Of a DNA stretch of 64,000 nucleotides, positions 36,028 through 45,667 are shown one piece after another. Position 1 is the stretch's first letter; each line of letters opens with the position of its first letter. Source of the DNA: Rothia nasimurium (GTDB lineage Bacteria; Actinomycetota; Actinomycetes; Actinomycetales; Micrococcaceae); assembly GCF_928381705.1 (NCBI RefSeq), contig NZ_CAKMSR010000002.1:62001-126000 (forward strand). Reading direction: 5' to 3'. The translations under genes and the position numbers were made by a program. A model generated the notes under the pieces. That model ran no database searches and was not told where the DNA came from. It saw nothing but the letters and a program-made list of their open reading frames with translations.

Positions 36028-36534
36028 CTACACTGCTGAACGCAGCCGGGAGTTCACCTCAGCAACCACCTGCTCGGGGTTGGTAGCGGACGCCGTCACC
36101 CGCCTACCGTTGGCCAGGGTAAAGGTAACGGAAGGGCCGCCGGTGAGGTAGCCGGTGTTACCTCCGCCCATAATTCTGAGACCGGCCCCCTGTGCCAGAC
36201 CGGTTTCTGGACCCACTTCTGCCTTCTCAATCTCGCTGTAGGGTAGCTCTTTCGAGAAGAACTTCATGGTGGTGACTTTGACGGAGGATTCGAGCAGGTC
36301 AATGCGGGTACTGCTGAAGATGATCGGAATAATGATCAGGGCTACGGCAGCTCCCACAAACGCCGAAATGTGAAGCCCCTGGCTGCTGCCGTCCTGATCA
36401 GCGGGGCCAAAAATCATGATAGGCAGGGTGACGCTCAACAGCTCAAAAACTATGAGCCCCCAGAGGGTGAGCTTGAAGTTCTTGGTCAGGGGCGCAACAT
36501 AGCTGTGCTCTTGAAGAGTAGGCATGGGATTCAC
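36028..36534 (-). CDS. Small membrane protein, unknown function
   Basis: 168 aa. Two hydrophobic helices (about 24-46 and 56-76) are followed by a soluble C-terminal domain beginning SSTRIDLLESSVKVTTMKFF and ending in alternating beta-type sequence (GPSVTFTLANGRRVTASATNPEQVV). The arrangement resembles bacterial PH-like proteins (two helices, then a PH fold), a suggestion only. Start could be GTG at 36534 or ATG at 36525; neither has a clear ribosome site. Convergent with parC, with palindrome A between them. Confidence 0.6.
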   Translation of the reverse strand: MNPMPTLQEHSYVAPLTKNFKLTLWGLIVFELLSVTLPIMIFGPADQDGSSQGLHISAFVGAAVALIIIPIIFSSTRIDLLESSVKVTTMKFFSKELPYSEIEKAEVGPETGLAQGAGLRIMGGGNTGYLTGGPSVTFTLANGRRVTASATNPEQVVAEVNSRLRSAV

Positions 36535-36640
36535 TCACTATCTGTCGCTCGAGCTCTAGAAATTTATTACCTAGAACACACTTTACCCCCCCATGGTAAA
36601 TTTCCAGACAGCAGATACATTTCCACTGCCACTCTAGATA

Positions 36641-36695
36641 CAGAAAACCCCTCCCATGGCGTCCTTTGATAGGAACCTTAGGAGGGGGTTTTCTG
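36641..36695 (-). terminator. Probable terminator of cydDC
   Basis: Arms CAGAAAACCCCTCC and GGAGGGGGTTTTCTG (one bulged G) about 26 bp apart, directly after the cydDC stop. The T-run lies within the 3' arm, as in many actinobacterial terminators. Confidence 0.6.
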
Positions 36696-36699
36696 CCAG

Positions 36700-39600
36700 C
36701 TACCGAAGCTTCACCACGGTATCGCAGGCCGCGATGTCCTCGGCGCGGTGGGAGACCAGGACGACCGCAGGCAGCTTGGTCTTGCCCTTGACCTTCTGGC
36801 CTGGAGCACGCTTGGTACCGCGGGCTACCTCATTGATCAGGGCAATAGCGGCAGGGGCGTCAAGGTGGGCGGTCGGCTCGTCCATGAGCAGCAGGGGCGA
36901 ATCAACCAGCAGGGTGCGGGCAATCGCAATACGCTGACGCTGACCGCCCGACACATAAGAACCACCAGCCCCCACCAGGGTCTGCAGGCCAGCAGGCAGG
37001 GACCGCACAAAATCGCCCAGCCCTACCCGGTCAAGTACCTCGTACATCTCTTCATCTGTGGGGCGCTCGTCCGCCGAACGGGCAATCGCCAGGTTATTAG
37101 CGATAGTGGACTCAAAGATATAGGCAGACTGGGGGCACCAGGCCGCGTACCCGCGCAAAGACTGGGCATCAAAGGCATGACCGTTCACCCGAATCTGCCC
37201 CTGCTCAACAGGCAAGAAGCCCAGCAGGGTAGCCAGAGCCGTTGTCTTGCCCGAGCCCGAGGGTCCGGTAATACCCAGCCACTGCCCCGACGATACAGAC
37301 GCTGACAGGCCGGTAAAGACAGGCTGCTCCATATCGGGCCAGCGGGTAGCCAGCGAATCAAGTTCCAGGGTGATGGACTTATGAGCGGCACGGTTCTTAG
37401 CACCAATCCCGGGGTCCCCGAGGATATCCCGAATCTCTCCCTTACCGGCGTCCTGCCCCTCAACCGCAGCGGCAGCGTCCACCGTCTCAAAGTTAGCCCG
37501 GGTGCGGGCAACTAGGGTAGCAAAGGCGGGCCAGCCGCGGACAGCGTCCAGGTGGGCGGCGGTGCTCTCGAACAGGCCGGTCATCATGAGAATAACGATG
37601 GCAGCGGTCGGCGCGGTTACAGTACCAGCTTCAACTGCTGGCCAGACGCTAGCGACCACGGCTAAGGCAGCGCCCCACCAGGTCACGACCATGAGCCCCT
37701 GCCCCACACCAATGGCGCGGGAGCTCTTGAGACGGGAGGCCTGGGCAAAGCCGTCCTGACGGGAAACAGCCAGGGCGACGGTTTGGTCAAGGCCGTTGTT
37801 GTGCAGGTCGGTAGCAGCATCGAGAGCCGAGACGCCCAGGCGGAGCATGGCCGAGGTTTCCCGGCGGGCCACGGCGTCCGCGCGCTCGTCCGCACGCAGC
37901 ACCACTGCCGGAATCACGAAGGTAGAGATAAGAATAGCGATGACGACCGGTAGCAGGGCCTGCGGGGTAGCCCAGGCGGTCACACCCAGCACCAGCAGCA
38001 TCACAATCAGGTGGGCGGCAACGGGCAGGATGACGCGCGGGATAGCGTCGCGCAGCTCGTCAATGTCGCCGACCAGTCGGTCAAGAATCTTGTCGCCTCG
38101 CAGCAGGGAACGCACCGACAGGACGGTACGTCCGGCAGCATCCCAGGCGCGCACTCGCAGGGTGTTAGCCGCCCCCAGCACCAGATTGTGGGTGCGCAGG
38201 CGCTCGGCGTAGCGGGAGGTCGCCCGGCCCAGGCCAAAGAAGCGGACGCCGGTAACAGCTACCAGCAGGTACATCATGGCGGGCTGCTCGGCGGCGCGCA
38301 CGATAAGCCAGCCGGAAAGCGCGGTAAGGCTGACGGCAAAGACCACGGTGAGTACCGACAGCAGGATAGGCAGGGCCATATCGCGCTTGCGGATGCCGGT
38401 GAGCTCCCCCAGGTGGCGCAGGGTTTTCAGGACGCCCGCCGCGGCCGGCTCTGCCGCCTGTTCGGTTGAGCTTGCAGCAGCCTGCACGGGGGCAGAGTCT
38501 TCGAGCTCGCCGGTGGCGACGGCGTCCGCCAGGGTTGCAAGAGCGTAACCACCCAGCCCGTCGGTGTTCTGGGCGGTGAGCTCCCAGGTAACGCCGTGGG
38601 GCTTTGAGGTCGCCTGGAGCAGGTTGTTGGTGGCGGCAGCCAGGGCGGTGTCGTGGGTGACGATAATCAGGGTTGCGCCGGTTTCCTGCAGGGCAGCTAG
38701 GGCAACATTCACCTTGGCCGCTGAAACCGGGTCAAGGTGGGCGGTGGGTTCGTCAATCAGTACGGTGACGCGTTCTTCCTGGGCTTGCAGGGTGGCAACG
38801 CGGGCCAGGGCGCGGGCAATAGCAAGACGGCGCATCTGGCCGGCTGAAAGGGCTTCCGGCGGCAGGTCGGCGAGGTCAGCCAGCCCTACCGAGTGCAGGA
38901 AGGAGGTGAAGTAGTCGCGGTCCTCAGCGGTAAAAGCGACGGAATCATCGAGCAGGGTTGAGGCGTAGTTGATGCCTTCGAGGGCACCTTCGCCGCGGGT
39001 TACGGTGGCGTAGAGGGCGACCTCTGCCAGGGCGGTGGGGGCGATGAAGGTGGGTGACTGGCTAATCCAGACGGTGGAGCCGGTGCCAGATACCAGGCCG
39101 GAGACGTGCACCGGGTCGGTGGTGCCGGTGGGTACCAGGTCGTTGCGCAGGGCTCCGCCCAGTACCGAGAGCAGGGTGGTTTTGCCGCAGCCGGAAGGCC
39201 CTGTGATTGCGGTGGTGGCTCCGTGGCGCAGGGTGAAGCTCACGCCGGTGAGGGTGCGGTCGCGGCCCGGGTAGGCGACAGAGAGCTGGCGCACCGAGAT
39301 GCGGTCGCCGCCGGGGGCGACGGTGGCGTGGGGAATGGGCTGGTCGATGATGGCCTCGGCGCGGCGGAGGGCTGCCACGCCGTCCTCAGACTGGTGGTAG
39401 GCGGTGCCCACATCGCGCAGGGGCTGGTAGCACTCGGGGGCCAGCAGCAGGGCGAAGAGGGCGACGTCGAGCCCCAGGTTCCCCTCCACTAGGCGCAGGC
39501 CAATCAGCACCGCTACCAGGGCTACCGAGATGGTGGTAATCAGTTCCAGGGCCAGCGATGAGAGGAAGGCCGAGCGCAGGGTGTACATGGTGGCCTTGCG

Positions 39601-40401
39601 GTAGCGCTCCCCCAAGTCCCCCAGTGCCTTCGACTGGGCACGCGAACGCCCCAGGCCCACCAGCACGGGCAGACCTTTGACCAGTTCAACAATGTGGTCT
39701 GACAGGCGGAGCAGGTCGCGCTGGGCACGGGCGGTGTCTTCAGCTGTGGTTCTACCGATGAGCACCATAAAGAGGGGAATCAGGGGCAGGGTGCAGAGAA
39801 TGACCAGGGCTGAGACCCAGTCATAGAAGGCGATAAAGACCAGTAGCAACGTCGGGACGACAGCCGTAGACACAAAGGCGGTGAGGGTCTTGGTGTAGTA
39901 GTCATCGAGAGCGTTTAGACCGCGGGACAGCAGGACGGCGGTGGCACCGGTGCCGTCTGGGGTGTCGATGCCGCCGGTTGCAAGGACGCGGCGAATGAGC
40001 TTGCGGCGGATGGTGGTTTTGGCGCCTGTCGCTGCCTGCTGGGCGTAGAAGCCCAGGGACCAGTCGGCGGCGGCGCGCACGAGTAGCGCGATGACACCGG
40101 TGACGGCCAGTGAGAGCAGGCCCGGCTGCATAAAGGGGGTGGCAAAGAAGATGCCGGTCAGCTGGGCCTGGCCGTTGCCAGCAAAGACAGCCAGCTGCTC
40201 GGCATGGGCTGACTCGTAGGTTTTGCCCTCGTACAGCACCGCGTAGGTCATGCGGGCCAGCAGGGTGATGGCGGTGCCCAGCACCGCGGCAAAGACAATG
40301 AGCGCCAGCGTTTTGAGCGCGGTGAGCACAGCAAAAACGGTGAGGTTTCTCTTGGCGTGGGGCCCCAGCGGGGGTCGTTTGCTCGGTATAGGAGCGGTCA
40401 T
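36700..40401 (-). CDS. cydDC: Fused CydDC thiol/heme ABC exporter
   Basis: About 1233 aa, a head-to-tail fusion of two ABC half-transporters needed for cytochrome bd assembly (export of glutathione/cysteine or heme in E. coli CydDC). The first half has six helices then Walker A GPSGCGKTTLLS, signature LSAGQMRR and LIDEPTAHLD. A linker rich in Ala/Gln/Glu leads to the second half, with Walker A GPSGSGKTTALA, signature VSGGQRQR and LLMDEPTAHLD. The ATG at 40401 is used; a GTG 13 codons earlier is possible. Downstream of cydA-cydB on the same strand, with a partial terminator between. Confidence 0.92.
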   Translation of the reverse strand: MTAPIPSKRPPLGPHAKRNLTVFAVLTALKTLALIVFAAVLGTAITLLARMTYAVLYEGKTYESAHAEQLAVFAGNGQAQLTGIFFATPFMQPGLLSLAVTGVIALLVRAAADWSLGFYAQQAATGAKTTIRRKLIRRVLATGGIDTPDGTGATAVLLSRGLNALDDYYTKTLTAFVSTAVVPTLLLVFIAFYDWVSALVILCTLPLIPLFMVLIGRTTAEDTARAQRDLLRLSDHIVELVKGLPVLVGLGRSRAQSKALGDLGERYRKATMYTLRSAFLSSLALELITTISVALVAVLIGLRLVEGNLGLDVALFALLLAPECYQPLRDVGTAYHQSEDGVAALRRAEAIIDQPIPHATVAPGGDRISVRQLSVAYPGRDRTLTGVSFTLRHGATTAITGPSGCGKTTLLSVLGGALRNDLVPTGTTDPVHVSGLVSGTGSTVWISQSPTFIAPTALAEVALYATVTRGEGALEGINYASTLLDDSVAFTAEDRDYFTSFLHSVGLADLADLPPEALSAGQMRRLAIARALARVATLQAQEERVTVLIDEPTAHLDPVSAAKVNVALAALQETGATLIIVTHDTALAAATNNLLQATSKPHGVTWELTAQNTDGLGGYALATLADAVATGELEDSAPVQAAASSTEQAAEPAAAGVLKTLRHLGELTGIRKRDMALPILLSVLTVVFAVSLTALSGWLIVRAAEQPAMMYLLVAVTGVRFFGLGRATSRYAERLRTHNLVLGAANTLRVRAWDAAGRTVLSVRSLLRGDKILDRLVGDIDELRDAIPRVILPVAAHLIVMLLVLGVTAWATPQALLPVVIAILISTFVIPAVVLRADERADAVARRETSAMLRLGVSALDAATDLHNNGLDQTVALAVSRQDGFAQASRLKSSRAIGVGQGLMVVTWWGAALAVVASVWPAVEAGTVTAPTAAIVILMMTGLFESTAAHLDAVRGWPAFATLVARTRANFETVDAAAAVEGQDAGKGEIRDILGDPGIGAKNRAAHKSITLELDSLATRWPDMEQPVFTGLSASVSSGQWLGITGPSGSGKTTALATLLGFLPVEQGQIRVNGHAFDAQSLRGYAAWCPQSAYIFESTIANNLAIARSADERPTDEEMYEVLDRVGLGDFVRSLPAGLQTLVGAGGSYVSGGQRQRIAIARTLLVDSPLLLMDEPTAHLDAPAAIALINEVARGTKRAPGQKVKGKTKLPAVVLVSHRAEDIAACDTVVKLR

Positions 40402-40526
40402 TCTCGATTGTGTCCTTGGTGCCGCGAATAGTTTGTTCACTATTCTAGTGGGAACTTTCCAGCCGGGTATACGCCCGGTCTATGGCTGGGCCGTGGGTAT
40501 GAGCACACCTGCCCACCCCGGGTAGG

Positions 40527-40563
40527 CGAAAGGACGCCGGGAGCTGCTCCCGACGTCCTTTCG
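40527..40563 (-). terminator. Hairpin between cydB and cydDC
   Basis: Stem GAAAGGACG/CGTCCTTTC extended, after one mismatch, by CGGGAG/CTCCCG. It lies between the cydB stop (40586) and cydDC, so it may attenuate read-through from cydAB into cydDC. Confidence 0.65.
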
Positions 40564-40585
40564 TCTCTACGCCGTGAGCTAGCTG

Positions 40586-41665
40586 CTAGGCGTTGTGGGC
40601 GCTGGCGCGAGTGGCGCGGGTGGCCAGCTCGGTGGCGTCGTGGGCATCGGGGATGCTCTCCACGCGCAAGCGCTTGCGGAAGACCCAGTAGGTCCAGCTC
40701 TGGTAGACCAGCAGGATCGGAATACCAAAGAGACCAACCCAGCTCATCACGCTCAGGGTGTATTCGGAGCTTGAGGCGTTAGAAATAGTGAGGTTATAAG
40801 CCTCATCGAGGGTTGAGGGCAGGACGTTGGGGTACAGAGCTAGGAAGATAGCCAGCACGCCGAAGGCAACGAATACCGCAAATCCCGCAAAGGCTTTACC
40901 CTCGCTCTTGCGGCTGGCGAAGAACCAGGCAGCAGCCAGAGCCAGCACAGCCAGGACGGTCAAAGCATAGGAGATACCGTTGCCGGTGGTGACCTGCATG
41001 TAGACCACCCAGGCCACAACGGGGAGTACTAGCAGGGGCGAGAACTTGACCAGGGCGGACCCGGCACGGTGGCGCACCTCGCCGTCGGTCTTCAGCGCGA
41101 TGAAGGCAAGACCCATAACCAGGGAAACACCGACCATGGACAGGCCGCCCATAAAGACAGCGGGAGTTAGCCAGGCGAAGGCACCGCCCACACGGTCACC
41201 GTTTGCGTTGATGGGCAGGCCGGTGGAGGTCAGCGCCAGCAGGGCACCGACCAGGAAGGCGATGAAGAAAGAACCCAGCGAGATGGCAAGCGTCCAGCCG
41301 GCGACCCAGCGCTCAGAGTCCTTCTTACCGCGGTACTCGATAGCAACCGCACGGAAAATCAGGGCCAGTAGGGCTAGGGTCAAGGGGATGTAGAGGGCTG
41401 AGAAGAGGGAAGCGTACCAGAGGGGGAAGGCGGCAAACGTGGCAGCGCCACCGGTCACAACCCATACCTCGTTGCCGTCCCAGACCGGGCCGATGGTGTT
41501 CAGCAGCAGGCGGCGTTCTTTCTCATTCTTGGCAAAGATTCGGCTCATGAGCATGCCTACGCCCAGGTCGAAGCCGTCCAGAATAATGTAACCCACCCAG
41601 AAGAAGCCGATGACGGCGAACCAGAGCGTCGGCAGAAGAGGCTGATCAGCAAAAAGCTCAAACAT
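40586..41665 (-). CDS. cydB: Cytochrome bd ubiquinol/menaquinol oxidase subunit II
   Basis: 359-aa membrane subunit of the high-affinity terminal oxidase. The N-terminus LPTLWFAVIGFFWVGYIILDGFDLGVG and GPVWDGNEVWVVTGGAATFAAFP are diagnostic of CydB. Nine helices are visible. It begins 17 bp after cydA, so the two are co-transcribed and presumably co-translated. Confidence 0.96.
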   Translation of the reverse strand: MFELFADQPLLPTLWFAVIGFFWVGYIILDGFDLGVGMLMSRIFAKNEKERRLLLNTIGPVWDGNEVWVVTGGAATFAAFPLWYASLFSALYIPLTLALLALIFRAVAIEYRGKKDSERWVAGWTLAISLGSFFIAFLVGALLALTSTGLPINANGDRVGGAFAWLTPAVFMGGLSMVGVSLVMGLAFIALKTDGEVRHRAGSALVKFSPLLVLPVVAWVVYMQVTTGNGISYALTVLAVLALAAAWFFASRKSEGKAFAGFAVFVAFGVLAIFLALYPNVLPSTLDEAYNLTISNASSSEYTLSVMSWVGLFGIPILLVYQSWTYWVFRKRLRVESIPDAHDATELATRATRASAHNA

Positions 41666-41682
41666 GTGTGTAAGCCCCTTTC

Positions 41683-43254
41683 TTAGTAGGCGAACGCGAG
41701 CACGTCGCGGTCGTTCTTCTCGTCGTTATCGTGCGGGTCCTCAACCAGCTCGGGCATGGCCGCTGCGACACCGGCCTTGACGTACTTAGCCAGCAGGTAG
41801 ACCTCGACAACCATCAGGACGCCGTATACCAGGCCCAGGGAGATGAGCGAGAAGAGAATCTCGTAGCCCGAAACACCGGGTGAGACGGCTGCGGCGGTGA
41901 ACATCATGATGGCGGGGTTGCCATCGGGGTTGGGGGCAACCACGAAGGGCTGACGGCCCATTTCGGTGAAGATCCAGCCGGTGGCGTTGGCACCGAAGGG
42001 GGCTAGAATACCCGCGATCGCCAGGTTGGAGATCCACTTGGCCTCGGGGACTGTGCCTTCACCCTTCTTGCGGGTCACCCACAGAACGTAGAGGAAGGAG
42101 AGGGCACTGATACCGCCAAAGGTGATCATGCCGCGGAAGCCGTAGTAGGTCACTTCCATGAGGGGCAGGTATTCAACCTCGGTTCCGGCCCGTTCCCCGT
42201 AGAGTTCGGGGTTATCGGGGATGGTGGTGCCGTAGGTTTCCTCGTACTGGGGCAGCAGGGTGGTGATGCCGGGGACGTCGGTGGTGAAGTTGTTGTAGGC
42301 CAGGAAGGAGAGCAGACCGGGGATTTCAATAACAGCCTGCACCTCGTCACAGTTCTGGGCACCCGGTGAGGACAGGGAGAGAACGGAGAAGCCGGTGCCG
42401 TCGTGGCAGGCGGCTTCTGCCGCTGCCATCTTCATGGGCTGCTGCTCAATCATGAGCTGGGCCTGGTGATGGCCGGTAAAGGCGGTGCCAACAAAAGCCA
42501 GCAGGCCGACGATAGCGCCAATGCGCAGGGACTTGAACCAGACCTTGAAATCGGTCTTGTCGCGGGCGCCTTCGGTGGTTTCACCGACGATAACCTTGCC
42601 GTCCTCGCCGATGGTGTCGATACCGTCGCGGCGGCGCTTCCAGAGCTTGTACCAGGCGATACCGACCAGGAAGCCACCGGCAACCTGCAGGGCACCGAAG
42701 ATAGCGTGGGGGTAGGCCACCAGGGCGGTGTTGTTGGTCAGCACAGCTAAGACGTCGGTCATGACGGGGCGGCCGTCAATCATTTCAACGCCAACAGGGT
42801 GCTGCATCCAGGAGTTAGCCACGATGATGAAGTAGGCAGAGAGCCAGGAGGCCGCTACAGCAATCACCAGGCAGGCTGCGTGTACCTTGGGGGCAAGTTT
42901 GTCCCAGCCGAAGATGAAGAGGCCCAAGAAGGTGGACTCGACGAAGAAGGCCAGCAGGCCTTCCATCGCCAGAGGGGCACCGAAGACGTCGCCCACAAAG
43001 CGGGAGTATTCGCTCCAGGCCATACCGAACTGGAATTCCTGCACAAGGCCGGTTGCAACGCCCATGATGAAGTTGATGAGGTAGAGCTTGCCCCAGAACT
43101 TGGTCATGCGCTTGTATTCGTGCTTCTTGGTTCGCACGTAGGCGATGTAGAAGCCAGCTACAACGGCACCCAGGCCCAGGGTCAGCGGAACCATCATGAA
43201 GTGGTAGACGGTGGTGATACCGAATTGCCACCGCGCTAGTTCGAGGGGATCCAT
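41683..43254 (-). CDS. cydA: Cytochrome bd oxidase subunit I
   Basis: 523-aa heme-bearing subunit (hemes b558, b595, d) that oxidises menaquinol and reduces O2 under low oxygen. Begins LELARWQFGITTVYHFMMVPLTLGLG with the b595/d ligand His in TTVYHF. The segment GLVQEFQFGMAWSEYSRFVGDVFGAPLAMEGL holds the conserved Glu/Arg, and the Q-loop lies in the centre. The ATG at 43254 has AAGG 6 nt upstream and is preferred over the ATG two codons earlier. Heads the cydAB-cydDC group. Confidence 0.96.
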   Translation of the reverse strand: MDPLELARWQFGITTVYHFMMVPLTLGLGAVVAGFYIAYVRTKKHEYKRMTKFWGKLYLINFIMGVATGLVQEFQFGMAWSEYSRFVGDVFGAPLAMEGLLAFFVESTFLGLFIFGWDKLAPKVHAACLVIAVAASWLSAYFIIVANSWMQHPVGVEMIDGRPVMTDVLAVLTNNTALVAYPHAIFGALQVAGGFLVGIAWYKLWKRRRDGIDTIGEDGKVIVGETTEGARDKTDFKVWFKSLRIGAIVGLLAFVGTAFTGHHQAQLMIEQQPMKMAAAEAACHDGTGFSVLSLSSPGAQNCDEVQAVIEIPGLLSFLAYNNFTTDVPGITTLLPQYEETYGTTIPDNPELYGERAGTEVEYLPLMEVTYYGFRGMITFGGISALSFLYVLWVTRKKGEGTVPEAKWISNLAIAGILAPFGANATGWIFTEMGRQPFVVAPNPDGNPAIMMFTAAAVSPGVSGYEILFSLISLGLVYGVLMVVEVYLLAKYVKAGVAAAMPELVEDPHDNDEKNDRDVLAFAY

Positions 43255-43435
43255 TGACATCCTTGAGAGTTAAAGTGATGCACCGCCTGCGGGCTGGCAA
43301 CCTGCCGTGGGCCCGGCGCAACGGTGCGGGTGTGTTTTGCTCTAGGATAGCGGGCTTGCATGAGCGTACCCTTAGGGTAGTTTTGACCTCTTCACCAGGT
43401 GATTTGACGCTTCACTAAAGGTCACTTAAACGCTA

Positions 43436-43472
43436 AGACTCCCGCTACCTTACTGGGGTTGTACGGGAGTCT
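43436..43472 (-). terminator. Terminator-like hairpin beyond the mdh fragment
   Basis: 9-bp stem AGACTCCCG/CGGGAGTCT with a 19-nt loop, in the 283-bp gap between cydA and the mdh remnant. On the minus strand it lies about 66 nt beyond the remnant's stop, where the original mdh transcript would have ended. The remaining gap must hold the cydA promoter; I see no Rex-type operator clear enough to call. Confidence 0.5.
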
Positions 43473-43537
43473 CTGCCGGTTTTTACACCGAGTGCCCAGT
43501 TAGTGACACTTTGTCTAGTCACACCGGGGCGGCGAGT

Positions 43538-43666
43538 TTAACGGGGGCCGAGCAGACCAAGCTGGGCGACGGCGTCCTTCTCTTCAACCAGCTCTGCCAC
43601 GGAGGCAGCAATGCGCTGGCGGGCAAAATCCGAGTGCTCTAAACCGTGAACAATCTCATATCCAAT
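43538..43666 (-). pseudogene. C-terminal fragment of a malate dehydrogenase gene
   Basis: Minus-strand reading ends GYEIVHGLEHSDFARQRI then AASVAELVEEKDAVAQLGLLGPR and a TAA. It aligns residue for residue with the C-terminus of the intact mdh at 48178-49194 ([18 protein letters not shown], then [21 protein letters not shown]), at roughly 60% identity. Upstream the similarity fades within about ten codons and there is a stop further up. No other mdh sequence is present here. It is too diverged for a fresh duplication and looks like the stranded 3' end of an earlier or alternative mdh. Confidence 0.85.
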
Positions 43667-43727
43667 GGGTGGACTAACCCTATCTGGCAAGCGAATACTA
43701 CCCAGGGTAATGAGGGCAGATACCTAT

Positions 43728-45656
43728 CTAGGCCCTCATCGCTTCAGCAGGTTGGGCCTGGGCTGCTAGGTAGGCGGGGTAGGCGGCGGAGAGCATACCG
43801 GTGAGGGCGCCGATGGCGAGGCCGATCCAAATCCAGCCGGTAGACATGACAGGGGTCCAGCCCAGGTTGAGGCTGGTAATAACTATGCCGAGGGTGCCGA
43901 GGCTGGCTCCTGCGATTCCGCCCGCTAGACCGACGAAGGTTCCTTCGAGCAGGAAGATTCTGAGGATTGAGGCTTTGCTTGCTCCGATGGCGCGGCGCAG
44001 AGCTATTTCGGTGCGTCTGGATTGCACTGAGGTGTAGAGGGTGGTGGCGCTGGTGAGGCTGGCGAGGAAGATGAGGAGCCAGGAGATTCCGGTGACGAGG
44101 GTGGCGAGGTTGGAGGATACACCGCGTTGGATATTGCGCAGGTCGGCTACGGTGCTGACACTGATGGTTTCGGGGGCTACGGGGTTGATGATGAGAGGCA
44201 GGGCTTCGGCGAGGGGAGCCGGGTAGCCCGGTTCTGTGCGTATGAAAATCTCGCTTTCTACCACCTGGCTTGCCTGTTCAGGAGACAGGCCGTAGCTGAA
44301 GTTGGTGTAGATGTTGGAGCTAGCGGTTACGTCCCTGGGGCTATCTTTTACCAGTCCGAGGACAGTGACGGGTTTGCCGGCTAGCCAGATGATTCCGTTG
44401 CCGCTGTTGGGGTTACCTATGCCGAGTTCTTCGGCGGCTTTGGTTCCGACGAAGGCTACGGGGTGGTTTCCGTCGAGTTGCCAGAGGGCGTGGGGGTGGC
44501 TGACGGTTGCGTCGAGGTAGGTGAAGTGGTGTGAGTCTACGGCGTAGGCGGTGCCGCTGAATCCGCTGGGGAGGTTGGGGAGGGCACTGGGCGCGAGGTC
44601 ACGGGTTGGGAGGTAACGGGAAGCTGTGACGGTTTTCGCGCCGGGGTAGCTGGCGATGTCTTGGGTGAGAGTGTTGATGGTTTTGCCGTCGTAGGCGGTA
44701 GTGGCGTCGGACGGTGTGATAGTGGCTTTGACGTCGTCGAGGGCTGCGGTGGCTAGGGTTTGGGAGACTTGTTGGGAGGCGGTGGCGGAGAGTCCTTGGG
44801 CGGCTATGAGTCCGCCGACACCGAGCATGAAGGCGAAGATGAGGGTGAGGGCTTTGATGGGGGTGATGGAGATGTAGTTGAGGGCGTCGAGGGCGTCGTC
44901 TACCCAGGGGCGGGTATTGCCTTCTGCTGTGGAGTTGGGGGTTGGTGTGCTGGGTGCGGTGGTGCCGGGTCTGGGGTGGGTGGCCCCGGTGTCTTTGATG
45001 ATTTTTCCGTCGTGGAGGGTGATTTGGCGGGGTACCTGGCTGGCGAGGGTGGGGTCGTGGGTGATGAGTATGACGGTGGTGCCGGTGGCGTTGATGTCTT
45101 TGAGGTGGTTGAAGACGCGCTGGGCGTTGTTGGAGTCTAGGTTGCCGGTGGGTTCGTCGGCGAGGAGGACTCTGGGTTGGGTTGCCATGGCGCGGGCGAT
45201 GGCGAGGCGTTGGCGTTCGCCGCCGGAGAGTTCGTTGCCTTTGGCGTTGGTGCGGTGGGTGAGCCCTGTTTTTTTGATCCAGGTGGCGGCTCCCGTGGCG
45301 CGGTCGGTAAGGGGCCGGTTTTGGGTGCGGAGCCCGAGCATGGCATTTTTGGTGACGGTTTCGTAGCCGAGCACGTGGGAGGCTTGGAAGATGAAACCGA
45401 AGTAGTGGGAGCGGAGGGTGTCGCGTTCGCGGGCGCTGACGTCCTTGAGGTTTTTACCGTCGATGGTGTAGGTGCCGCTGTCTGCGCTGGTGAGTAGGCC
45501 GAGGATGTTGAGGAGGGTGGATTTGCCGGAGCCGGAGAGCCCGGTGATGGCGATGAACTCTCCGGCGTGTATGTCGAGGTCTATGGAGGACAGCGCGGGA
45601 ATGTCTTGGTTCTTGTATTCCTTGGTGATTCCTCGGAGTATGATGAGTGGTTGCAC
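43728..45656 (-). CDS. MacB-like ABC exporter (ATPase fused to FtsX-type permease)
   Basis: 642 aa. N-terminal ATPase domain (1-225) with Walker A GLSGSGKSTLLNILG, signature LSGGERQRLAIARAM and LLADEPTGNLD. A Pro/Thr-rich linker leads to a MacB/FtsX permease with four transmembrane segments: one at about 265-290, and three at the C-terminus, around a large extracytoplasmic domain. GTG start with GGAGAAA 6 nt upstream. Works with the adaptor directly upstream (45668-46738) in a MacAB-like exporter, probably for the secreted protein at the head of the operon (inference). Confidence 0.9.
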   Translation of the reverse strand: MQPLIILRGITKEYKNQDIPALSSIDLDIHAGEFIAITGLSGSGKSTLLNILGLLTSADSGTYTIDGKNLKDVSARERDTLRSHYFGFIFQASHVLGYETVTKNAMLGLRTQNRPLTDRATGAATWIKKTGLTHRTNAKGNELSGGERQRLAIARAMATQPRVLLADEPTGNLDSNNAQRVFNHLKDINATGTTVILITHDPTLASQVPRQITLHDGKIIKDTGATHPRPGTTAPSTPTPNSTAEGNTRPWVDDALDALNYISITPIKALTLIFAFMLGVGGLIAAQGLSATASQQVSQTLATAALDDVKATITPSDATTAYDGKTINTLTQDIASYPGAKTVTASRYLPTRDLAPSALPNLPSGFSGTAYAVDSHHFTYLDATVSHPHALWQLDGNHPVAFVGTKAAEELGIGNPNSGNGIIWLAGKPVTVLGLVKDSPRDVTASSNIYTNFSYGLSPEQASQVVESEIFIRTEPGYPAPLAEALPLIINPVAPETISVSTVADLRNIQRGVSSNLATLVTGISWLLIFLASLTSATTLYTSVQSRRTEIALRRAIGASKASILRIFLLEGTFVGLAGGIAGASLGTLGIVITSLNLGWTPVMSTGWIWIGLAIGALTGMLSAAYPAYLAAQAQPAEAMRA

Positions 45657-45667
45657 GGGGGTTTCTC